This document shows, piece after piece, positions 16,534 through 28,400 of a stretch of 64,000 nt of DNA. Origin of the DNA: Ptiloglossa arizonensis (lineage: Eukaryota; Arthropoda; Insecta; Hymenoptera; Colletidae); contig NW_027478770.1 of the NCBI RefSeq assembly GCF_051014685.1, positions 496,001 through 560,000 on the forward strand, in the 5' to 3' direction. Below the pieces are notes generated by a model. It did not search any database. It saw only the letters and a list, made by a program, of their open reading frames with translations, and was not told where the DNA came from. Made by a program: the position numbers and the translations under genes. Each line of letters starts with the position of its first letter. Positions within the stretch are counted from its first letter, which is position 1.

Positions 16534-17568
16534 ATGGCCAGCCAAATACCAGAAGAGGTACATATCCGGCATTGCATGCTTTTTGAGTTTCGCAAGGGTA
16601 GTAACGCAACAGTTGCTACCAAAAACATTTGCGATGTTTATCCAAATGCATTAGACGTTCGTAAATGCCAAAGGTGGTTTTCCAAGTTCAAATCCGGTAA
16701 TTTTGATCTTTCCGACTCGTATCGATCAGGAAGACCAACAACGTTAGACAATGACGTGTTAAGTGCGGAAGTGGAAGCAAATCCGTGTCAGACAATCGAG
16801 GAATTGTCAAACAGTCTTAACCAACCTTGGTCGACCATCCAAGAACATTTGCAGCAGATTGGAAAAGTAAGCAGAGCAGGTGTTTGGGTCCCGCATAATC
16901 TGTCCGAAGAGAACAAGGCTAACCGATCCACCACATGCAACTTATTGCTTCAACGGCACAATACAGAAGCGTTTTTTGATCGCTTGATCACCGGAGATGA
17001 AAAGTGGGTTCTTTATGATAATCCAAAACGCAAAAGGCAGTGGCTCTCTCCAAATGAATCGCCACAAAGTACTGCTAAGCCAGGTTTACACCCCAAAAAG
17101 GCCCTTTTGTGTGTTTGGTGGAGTATTCGCGGCGTTGTTCATTTTGAAGTGCTGAAACCTGGACAGACTGTGAATGCAGACCTTTACTGTGAACAATTAG
17201 ATCGTGTAAATAAATCTTTAATTGAAAAGTGGCCAGCGATTGTCAACAGAAAAGGCGTTATTCTGCAAGACGATAATGCAAGACCGCACTGCGCAAGACG
17301 AACCTTGGCAAAAATTAATGAATTGGGGTGGGAGGTACTGCCTCACCCACCATACTCGCCCGATGTTGCACCATCGGATTTCCATTTATTCCGATCGCTT
17401 CAACACTTTCTAAGTGGCAAAAGATTTGCAAATTTGGATGATATTCAAAATGCCATCTCTGTATATTTTGCTCAAAAACCAATTGATTTTTATCGATCCG
17501 GCATTGAAAATTGGCACACTAGATGGCAAAAGGTTGTTGATAATGAGGGTGATTATATCATTGATTAA
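16534..17568 (+). CDS. Mariner transposase, full length, DD34D
   Basis: Nuclear transposase that binds the element's inverted repeats, excises it and inserts it at TA. The chosen start is ATG 16534, with G at -3 and G at +4. The frame opens three codons earlier at TTG 16525, which is not a credible eukaryotic start. This gives 344 residues, close to the usual 345-350. Residues about 10-65 form the first DNA-binding helix-turn-helix, including RWFSKFKSG; SGRP at 65-68 is the linker; about 75-110 form the second helix-turn-helix. The interdomain motif is WVPHNL (118-123), where many mariners have WVPHEL. The catalytic triad is D155 in TGDEKW (codon 16996-16998), D247 in LQDDNARPH (17272-17274) and D282 in YSPDVAPSD (17377-17379), with 34 residues between the last two. 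The C-terminus WQKVVDNEGDY is typical of the family. There is no intron, frameshift or internal stop. It is the only gene in the window. Confidence 0.97.
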   Translation: MASQIPEEVHIRHCMLFEFRKGSNATVATKNICDVYPNALDVRKCQRWFSKFKSGNFDLSDSYRSGRPTTLDNDVLSAEVEANPCQTIEELSNSLNQPWSTIQEHLQQIGKVSRAGVWVPHNLSEENKANRSTTCNLLLQRHNTEAFFDRLITGDEKWVLYDNPKRKRQWLSPNESPQSTAKPGLHPKKALLCVWWSIRGVVHFEVLKPGQTVNADLYCEQLDRVNKSLIEKWPAIVNRKGVILQDDNARPHCARRTLAKINELGWEVLPHPPYSPDVAPSDFHLFRSLQHFLSGKRFANLDDIQNAISVYFAQKPIDFYRSGIENWHTRWQKVVDNEGDYIID

Positions 17569-17569
17569 A

Positions 17570-17575
17570 AATAAA
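17570..17575 (+). promoter_or_regulatory. Putative polyadenylation signal AATAAA
   Basis: Canonical hexamer starting two bases after the transposase TAA stop (17566-17568) and about 40 bp before the right inverted repeat. If used, cleavage would fall within the 45-bp spacer or the right inverted repeat, so the transcript would end inside the element. A plausible call from motif and position only. Confidence 0.55.
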
Positions 17576-17613
17576 AACTCGTTAAAAATTTATGTATTTG
17601 AATTTAATGTCGG

Positions 17614-17642
17614 GAAACGACATTACTTTCCGGTCCCCCTAA
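17614..17642 (-). repeat. Mariner right terminal inverted repeat (29 bp)
   Basis: Reads inward on the - strand as TTAGGGGGACCGGAAAG and so on, pairing with 16367-16395. A one-base asymmetry between ends is common in mariners and can make one end bind transposase better than the other; which end that is here cannot be told. Confidence 0.96.
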
Positions 17643-17644
17643 TA
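17643..17644. other. TA target site duplication, right copy
   Basis: The TA directly after the terminal CCCCCTAA. Collapsing it with the left TA restores an unbroken heptamer register, which fixes the element boundaries to the base. Confidence 0.93.
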
Positions 17645-18963
17645 TAACGTATATCGTATAACGTATAACGTATAACGTATAACATGTAACGTTCAACGTA
17701 TAACGTATAACGTATAAAGTATAACGTATAACGTATAACGTATAACGTATAACGTATAACGTATAACGTATAACGTATAACGTACAACGTATACCGTATA
17801 ACGTATAACGTATAACGTATAATGAATAACGTATAACGTATAACGTATAACGTACAACGTATAACGTATCACGTTTAACGTATTTCGAATAACGTATAAC
17901 GTATAACGTATAACCTATGACGTATAACGTGTAACGTATAACGTATAACGTATAACGTATAACGTATAACGCATAACGTATAACGTATAACGTATAACGT
18001 ATAACGTATAACGTATAACGTATAACGCATAACGTATAACGTATAACGTATAACCTATGACGTATAACGTATAACGTATAACGTATAACGTATAACGCAT
18101 AACGTATAACGTATAACATGTAATGTATAACGTATAACGTATAACGTATAACGTATAACGTATAACGTATAACCTATGACGTATAACGTGTAACGTATAA
18201 CGTATAACGTATAACGTATAACGTATAACGTATAACGTATAACGTATAACGTATAACGTATAACGTATAACGTATAACGTATAACGTATAACGTATAACG
18301 TATAACGTATAACGTATAACGTATAACGTATAACGTATAACGTATAACGTATAACATGTAATGTATAACGTATAACGTATAATGTATAACGTATAACGTA
18401 TAACGTATAACGTATAACGTATAACGTGTAACGAAGTACGTATATCGAATATCGTAAAACGTATAACGTATAACGTATAACGTATAACGTGTAACGAAGT
18501 ACGTACAACGAATAACGTATAACGTATATCGTATAACGTACAACTTATAACGTATAACGTACAACGTATAACGCATAACGTATAACGTATAACGTATAAC
18601 CTATGACGTATAACGTATAACGTATAACGTATAACGTATAACGTATAACGTATAACGTATAACGTATAACGTATAACGTATAACGTATAACGTATAACGT
18701 ATAACGTATAACGTATAACGTATAACGTATAACGTATAACGTATAACGTATAACGTATAACGTATAACGTATAACGTATAACGTATAACGTATAGCGTAT
18801 AACGTATAACGTATAACGTATAACGTATAACGTATATCGTGTAACGTATAACGTATAACGAATAACGTAAAACGTATAACGCATAATGTATAACGTATAA
18901 CGTATAACGTATAACGTATAACCTATGACGTATAACGTATAACGTATAACGTATAACGTATAA

Positions 18964-19042
18964 CTTGTAACGAAAAACGTATAACGAATAACGTAAAACG
19001 TATGACGCATTACATGCTACGTATAACGTATAACGTTCAACG
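18964..19042. repeat. 79-bp marker block, copy 7
   Basis: Core at 19007. After subtracting 1,278 bp for mariner plus one TA, spacing from copy 6 is 1,540 bp (220 units). Confidence 0.93.
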
Positions 19043-22000
19043 TATAACCTATGACGTATAACGTATAACTTGTAACGTATAACGTATAACGTATAACGTA
19101 TAACCTATAAAGTATAACGTATAACGAATATCGTATAACGTATAACGTATAACGTATAACGTATAACGTATAACGTATAACGTATAACGTATAACGTATA
19201 TCGTATAACGTATAACGTATAACGTATAACATGTAACGTTCAACGTATAACGTATAACGTATAAAGTATAACGTATAACGTATAACGTATAACGTATAAC
19301 GTATAACGTATAACGTATAACGTACAACGTATACCGTATAACGTATAACGTATAACGTATAATGAATAACGTATAACGTATAACGTATAACGTACAACGT
19401 ATAACGTATCACGTTTAACGTATTACGAATAACGTATAACGTATAACGTATAACCTATGACGTATAACGTGTAACGTATAACGTATAACGTATAACGTAT
19501 AACGTATAACGCATAACGTATAACGTATAACGTATAACGTATAACGTATAACGTATAACGTATAACGCATAACGTATAACGTATAACGTATAACCTATGA
19601 CGTATAACGTATAACGTATAACGTATAACGTATAACGTATAACGTATAACGTATAACGTATAACGTATAACGTATAACGTATAACGTATAACGTATAACG
19701 TATAACGTATAACGTATAACGTATAACCTATGACGTATAACGTGTAACGTATAACATATAACGTATAACGTATAACGTATAACGTATAACGTATAACGTA
19801 TAACGTATAACGTATAACCTATGACGTATAACGTGTAACGTATAACGTATAACGTATAACGTATAACGTATAACGTATAACGTATAACGTATAACGTATA
19901 ACGTATAACGTATAACGTATAAAGTATAACGTATAACGTATAACGTATAACGTATAACGTATAACGTATAACGTATAACGCACAACGTATACCGTATAAC
20001 GTATAACGTATAACGTATAATGAATAACGTATAACGTATAACGTATAACGTATATCGTATAACGTACAACTTATAACGTATAACGTACAACGTATAACGT
20101 ATAACGTATAACGTATAACGTATAACGTATAACGTATAACGTATAACGTATAACGCATAACGTATAACGTATAACATGTAATGTATAACGTATAACGTAT
20201 AACGTATAACGTATAACGTATAACGTATAACCTATGACGTATAACGTGTAACGTATAACGTATAACGTATAACGTATAACGTATAACGTATAACGTATAA
20301 CGTATAACGTATAACGTATAACGTATAACGTATAACGTATAACGTATAACGTATAACGTATAACGTATAACGTATAACGTATAACGTATAACGTATAACG
20401 TATAACGTATAACGTATAACGTATAACGTATAACGTATAACGTATAACGTATAACGTATAACGTATAACGTATAACGTATAACGTATAACGTATAACTTA
20501 TAACGTATAACCTATAACGTATAACGTATGACGTATAACGTATAACGTATAACGTATAACGTATAACATATGACGTATAACGTATAACGTATAACGTATA
20601 GCATATAACGTATAACCTGTGACGTATAGCGTATAACGTATAACGTATAACGTATAACGTATAACGTATAACGTATAATGTATAACGTATAACATGTAAC
20701 GTGTAGCGTATAACGTACAACGTATAACGTATAACGTATAACGTATAACGTATAACGTATATCGTATAACGTATAACGTATAACGTATAACATGTAACGT
20801 ACAACGTATAACGTATACCGTATAACGTATAACTAATAACGTATAACGTATGACGCATAACGTATACCGTATAACGTATAACGTATAACGTATAACGTAT
20901 AACGTATAACGCATAACGTATAACGTATAACATGTAATGTATAACGTATAACGTATAATGTATAACGTATAACGTATAACGTATAACGTATAACGTATAA
21001 CGTGTAACGAAGTACGTATAACGAATAACGTATAACGTATATCGTATAACGTACAACTTATAACGTATAACGTACAACGTATAACGTATAACGTATAACG
21101 TATAACGTATAACGTATAATGAATAACGTATAACGTATAACGTATAACGTTCAACGTATAACGTATCACGTTTAACGTATTACGAATAACGTATAACGTA
21201 TAACGTATAACGTATAACGTATAACGTATAACGTATAACGTATAACGTATAACGTATAACGTATAACGTATAACGCATAACGTATAACGTATAACATGTA
21301 ATGTATAACGTATAACGTATAACGTATAACGTATAACGTATAACGTATAACGTATAACGTATAACCTATGACGTATAACGTGTAACGTATAACGTATAAC
21401 GTATAACGTGTAACGTATAACGTATAACGTATAACGTATAACGTATAACGTATAACGTATAACGTATAACGTATAACGTATAACGTATAACGTATAACGT
21501 ATAACGTATAAAGTATAACGTATAACTCATATCGTATAACGTATAACATATAACGAAAACGTAAAACGCATAACGTATAACGTATAACGTATAACGTATA
21601 ACGTATAACGTGTAACGTATAACGTATAACGTATAACGTATAAGGTATGACGTATAACGTATAACGTATAACGTATAACGTATAAAGTATAACCTATGAC
21701 GTATAACGTATAACGTATAAAGTATAACGTATAACGTATAACGTATAACGTATAACGTATAACCTATGACGTATAACGTATAACGTATAACGTATAACGT
21801 ATAACGTATAACGTATAACGTATAACGTATAACGTATAACGTATAACGTATAACGTATAACGTATCAAGTATAACGTATAACGTATAACGTATAACGTAT
21901 AACGTATAACGTATAACGTATAACGTATAACGTATAACGTATAACGTATAACTTATAACGTATAACCTATAACGTATAACGTATGACGTATAACGTATAA

Positions 22001-24009
22001 CGTATAACGTATAACGTATAACGTATAACGTATAATGTATAACGTATAACATGTAACGTGTAGCGTATAACGTACAACGTATAACGTATAACGTATAACG
22101 TATAACGTATAACGTATAACGTATATCGTATAACGTATAACGTATATCGTATAACATGTAACGTACAACGTATAACGTATACCGTATAACGTATAACTAA
22201 TAACGTATAACGTATAACGCATAACGTATAACGTATAACGTATAACGTATAACGTATAACGCATAACGTATAACGTATAACGCATAACGTATAACGTATA
22301 ACGTATAACGCATAACGTATAACGTATAACGTATAACCTATGACGTATAACGTATAACGTATAACGTATAACGTATAACGTATAACGTATAACGTATAAC
22401 GTATAACGTATAACGTATAAAGTATAACGTATAACGTATAACGTATAACGTATAACGTATAACGTATAACGTATAACGTATAACGTATAACGTATAACGT
22501 ATAACGTATAACGTATAACGTATAACGTATAACGTATAACGTATAACGTATAACATGTAATGTATAACGTATAACGTATAATGTATAACGTATAACGTAT
22601 AACGTATAACGTATAACGTATAACGTATAACGTGTAATGATGTACGTATAACGAATAACATATAACGTATATCCTATAACGTACAACTTATAACGTATAA
22701 CGTACAACGTATAACGTATAACGTATAACGTATAACGTACAACGTATAACGTATAACGTATAACGAATATCGTACAACGTATAACGCATAACGTATAACG
22801 TATAACGTATAACGTATAACGCATAACGTATAACGTACAACGTATAACGTATAACGTATAACGTATAACGTACAACGTATAACGTATAACGTATAACGAA
22901 TAACGTATAACGTATATCGTATAACGTACAACTTATAACGTATAACGTACAACGTATAACGTATAACGTATAACGTATAACGTATAATGAATAACGTATA
23001 ACGTATAACGTATAACGTACAACGTATAACGTATCACGTTTAACGTATTACGAATAACGTATAACGTATAACGTATAACGTATAACGTATAACGTATAAC
23101 GTATAACGTATAACGTATAACGTATAACGTATAACGCATAACGTATAACGTATAACATGTAATGTATAACGTATAACGTATAACGTATAACGTATAACGT
23201 ATAACGTATAACGTATAACGTATAACGCATAACGTATAACGTATAACATGTAATGTATAACGTATAACGTATAACGTATAACGTATATCGTATAACGTAT
23301 AACCTATGACGTATAACGTGTAACGTATAACGTATAACGTATAACGTATAACGTGTAACGTATAACGTATAACGTATAACGTATAACGTATAACGTATAA
23401 CGTATAACGTATAACGTATAACGTATAACGTATAACGTATAACGTATAACATGTAATGTATAACGTATAACGTATAATGTATAACGTATAACGTTTAACG
23501 TATAACGTATAACGTATAACGTATAACGTGTAATGATGTACGTATAACGAATAACATATAACGTATATCCTATAACGTACAACTTATAACGTATAACGTA
23601 CAACGTATAACGTATAACGTATAACGTATAACGTACAACGTATAACGTATAACGTATAACGAATATCGTACAACGTATAACGCATAACGTATAACGTATA
23701 ACGTATAACGTATAACGCATAACGTATAACGTATAACGTATAACCTATGACGTATAACGTATAACGTGTAACGTATAACGTATAACGTATAACGTATAAC
23801 GTATAACGTATAACGTATAACGTATAACATATAACGTATAACCTATGACGTATAGCGTATAACGTATAACGTATAACGTATAACGTATAACGTATAACGT
23901 ATAATGTATAACGTATAACATGTAACGTGTAGCGTATAACGTACAACGTATAACGTATAACGTATAACGTATAACGTATAACGTATATCGTATAACGTAT
24001 AACGTATAA

Positions 24010-26205
24010 CGTATAACATGTAACGTACAACGTATAACGTATACCGTATAACGTATAACTAATAACGTATAACGTATGACGCATAACGTATACCGTATAA
24101 CGTATAACGTATAACGTATAACGTATAACGCATAACGTATAACATATAACATGTAATGTATAACGTATAACGTATAATGTATAACGTATAACGTATAACG
24201 TATAACGTATAACGTATAACGTATAACGTGTAACGAAGTACGTATAACGAATAACGTATAACGTATATCGTATAACGTACAACTTATAACGTATAACGTA
24301 CAACGTATAACGTATAACGTATAACGTATAACTTATAACGTATAATGAATAACGTATAACGTATAACGTATAACGTACAACGTATAACGTATCACGTTTA
24401 ACGTATTACGAATAACGTATAACGTATAACGTATAACGTATAACGTATAACCTATGACGTATAACGTGTAACGAATAACGTATAACGTATAACGTATAAC
24501 GTATAACGTATAACGTATAACGTATAACGTATAACGTATAACGTATAACGTATAACGTATAACGTATAACGTATAACGTATAACGTATAACGTATAACGT
24601 ATAATGAATAGCGTATAACGTATAACTTATAACGTACAACGTATAACGTATCACGTTTAACGTATAACGAATAACGTATAACGTATAACGTATAACGTAT
24701 AACGTATAACGTATAACGTATAACGTATAACGTATAACGTATAACGTATAACGTATAACGTATAACGTATAACGTATAACGTATAACGTATAACGTATAA
24801 CGTATAACGTATAACGTATAACGTATAAAGTATAACGTATAACGCATATCGTATAACGTATAACATATAACGAATAACGTAAAACGCATAACGTATAACG
24901 TATAACGTATAACGTATAACGTATAACGTATAACGTATAACGTATAACGTATAACGTATGACGTATAACGTATAACGTATAACGTATAACGTATAACGAA
25001 TAACCTATGACGTATAACGTATAACGTATAAAGTATAACGTATAACGTATAACGTATAACGTATAACGTATAACGTATAACGTATAACGTATATCGAATA
25101 TCGTAAAACGTATAACGTATAACGTATAACGTATAACGTGTAACGAAGTACGTATAACGAATAACGTATAACGTATATCGTATAACGTACATCTTATAAC
25201 GTATAACGTACAACGTATGACGTATAACGTATAACGTATAACGTACAACGTATAACGTATGACGTATAAGGTATAACGTATAACGTATAACGTATAACGT
25301 ATAACGTATAACGTATAACATGTAATGTATAACGTATAACGTATAACGTATAACGTATAACGTATAACGTATAACGTATAACGTGTAACGTATAACGTAT
25401 AGCGTATAACGTATAACGTATAACGTATAACGTATAACATGTAATGTATAACGTATAACGTATAATGTATAACGTATAACGTAGACCGTATAACGTATAA
25501 CGTATAACGTGTAACGAAGTACGTAGAACGAATAACGTATAACGTATATCGCATAACGTACAACTTATAACGTATAACGTACAACGTATAACGTATAACG
25601 TACAACGTATTACGTACAACGTATAACGTATAACGTATAACGAATTTCGTACAACGTATAACGCATAACGTATAACGTATAACGTATAACGCATAACGTA
25701 TAACGTATAACGTATAACCTATGACGTATAACGTATAACGTATAACGTATAACGTATAACGTATAACGTATAACGTATAACGTATAACGTATAACGTATA
25801 AAGTATAACGTATAACGTATAACGTATAACGTATAACGTATAACGTATAACGTATAACGTACAACGTATACCGTATAACGTATAACGTATAACGTATAAT
25901 GAATAACGTATAACGTATAACGTATAACGTATATCGTATAACGTACAACTTATAACGTATAACGTACAACGTATAACGTATAACGTATAACGTATAACGT
26001 ATAACGTATAACGTATAACGTATAACGTATAACGCATAACGTATAACGTATAACATGTAATGTATAACGTATAACGAATAACGTATAACGTATAACGTAT
26101 AACGTATAACCTATGACGTATAACGTGTAACGTATAACGTATAACGTATAACGTATAACGTATAACGTATAACGTATAACGTATAACGTATAACGTATAA
26201 CGTAT
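24010..26205. repeat. About 2.19-kb tandem duplication, copy 1
   Basis: Matches the following copy at offset 2,191 bp (ATACCG 24044/26235, CATATAACATG 24143/26334, ACTTATAACG 24333/26524) and then 2,198 bp (GTAGACCG 25481/27679, ACGAATAACG 26076/28274). The 7-bp change in offset is one extra unit in copy 2. Boundaries are estimated from where variants stop matching. Confidence 0.85.
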
Positions 26206-28400
26206 AACATGTAACGTACAACGTATAACGTATACCGTATAACGTATAACTAATAACGTATAACGTATGACGCATAACGTATACCGTATAACGTATAACG
26301 TATAACGTATAACGTATAACGCATAACGTATAACATATAACATGTAATGTATAACGTATAACGTATAATGTATAACGTATAACGTATAACGTATAACGTA
26401 TAACGTATAACGTATAACGTGTAACGAAGTACGTATAACGAATAACGTATAACGTATATCGTATAACGTACAACTTATAACGTATAACGTACAACGTATA
26501 ACGTATAACGTATAACGTATAACTTATAACGTATAATGAATAACGTATAACGTATAACGTATAACGTACAACGTATAACGTATCACGTTTAACGTATTAC
26601 GAATAACGTATAACGTATAACGTATAACGTATAACGTATAACCTATGACGTATAACGTGTAACGAATAACGTATAACGTATAACGTATAACGTATAACGT
26701 ATAACGTATAACGTATAACGTATAACGTATAACGTATAACGTATAACGTATAACGTATAACGTATAACGTATAACGTATAACGTATAACGTATAATGAAT
26801 AGCGTATAACGTATAACTTATAACGTACAACGTATAACGTATCACGTTTAACGTATAACGAATAACGTATAACGTATAACGTATAACGTATAACGTATAA
26901 CGTATAACGTATAACGTATAACGTATAACGTATAACGTATAACGTATAACGTATAACGTATAACGTATAACGTATAACGTATAACGTATAACGTATAACG
27001 TATAACGTATAACGTATAACGTATAAAGTATAACGTATAACGCATATCGTATAACGTATAACATATAACGAATAACGTAAAACGCATAACGTATAACGTA
27101 TAACGTATAACGTATAACGTATAACGTATAACGTATAACGTATAACGTATAACGTATGACGTATAACGTATAACGTATAACGTATAACGTATAACGAATA
27201 ACCTATGACGTATAACGTATAACGTATAAAGTATAACGTATAACGTATAACGTATAACGTATAACGTATAACGTATAACGTATAACGTATATCGAATATC
27301 GTAAAACGTATAACGTATAACGTATAACGTATAACGTGTAACGAAGTACGTATAACGAATAACGTATAACGTATATCGTATAACGTACATCTTATAACGT
27401 ATAACGTACAACGTATGACGTATAACGTATAACGTATAACGTACAACGTATAACGTATGACGTATAACGTATAACGTATAACGTATAACGTATAACGTAT
27501 AACGTATAACGTATAACATGTAATGTATAACGTATAACGTATAACGTATAACGTATAACGTATAACGTATAACGTATAACGTGTAACGTATAACGTATAG
27601 CGTATAACGTATAACGTATAACGTATAACGTATAACATGTAATGTATAACGTATAACGTATAATGTATAACGTATAACGTAGACCGTATAACGTATAACG
27701 TATAACGTGTAACGAAGTACGTAGAACGAATAACGTATAACGTATATCGCATAACGTACAACTTATAACGTATAACGTACAACGTATAACGTATAACGTA
27801 CAACGTATTACGTACAACGTATAACGTATAACGTATAACGAATTTCGTACAACGTATAACGCATAACGTATAACGTATAACGTATAACGCATAACGTATA
27901 ACGTATAACGTATAACCTATGACGTATAACGTATAACGTATAACGTATAACGTATAACGTATAACGTATAACGTATAACGTATAACGTATAACGTATAAA
28001 GTATAACGTATAACGTATAACGTATAACGTATAACGTATAACGTATAACGTATAACGTACAACGTATACCGTATAACGTATAACGTATAACGTATAATGA
28101 ATAACGTATAACGTATAACGTATAACGTATATCGTATAACGTACAACTTATAACGTATAACGTACAACGTATAACGTATAACGTATAACGTATAACGTAT
28201 AACGTATAACGTATAACGTATAACGTATAACGCATAACGTATAACGTATAACATGTAATGTATAACGTATAACGAATAACGTATAACGTATAACGTATAA
28301 CGTATAACCTATGACGTATAACGTGTAACGTATAACGTATAACGTATAACGTATAACGTATAACGTATAACGTATAACGTATAACGTATAACGTATAACG
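26206..28400. repeat. About 2.19-kb tandem duplication, copy 2
   Basis: Second member of the pair. After about 28,330 it enters a long canonical run to about 28,575, where copy 1 has other variants, so the right edge is soft. Confidence 0.85.

Larger units (their letters stand above)
16367..17642 (+). mobile_element. Complete mariner-family DNA transposon, 1,276 bp
   Basis: A cut-and-paste Tc1/mariner element. Visible in the sequence are 29-bp terminal inverted repeats with one mismatch, a flanking TA on each side, and one uninterrupted transposase frame with a DD34D triad. Its length matches typical mariners of about 1.3 kb. Deleting the element and one TA joins AACGTA to TAACGT and recreates the heptamer array in perfect register: the flanking landmarks at 16,189 and 19,007 are then 1,540 bp apart, which is 220 units. 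Uninserted copies of the same satellite context occur elsewhere, for example near 1,261, 7,559 and 10,832. The protein looks closest to the mellifera/cecropia side of the mariner family; that subfamily placement is from memory and moderate. It could be active, but this is not shown by sequence alone. Confidence 0.97.

Noticed and set aside
17222..17413. 63-codon + strand frame inside the transposase gene
   Set aside because: An out-of-frame shadow of the transposase coding sequence with no recognisable features.
17414..17647. 77-codon + strand frame over the transposase 3' end and right inverted repeat
   Set aside because: An out-of-frame shadow that runs through the inverted repeat into the satellite; no independent gene evidence.
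17604..18119. - strand frame joining satellite repeats to the mariner right end
   Set aside because: Only satellite reading frame extended by chance through the inverted repeat to a stop.
24406..26343. Long - strand open frames made of YTLYVIR repeats, here the longest at 645 codons, and all similar frames in the window
   Set aside because: They exist in all three - strand frames at once because the 7-bp unit has no stop on that strand. Their ends are set by chance variants, there is no codon-position bias or domain, and they overlap one another throughout.
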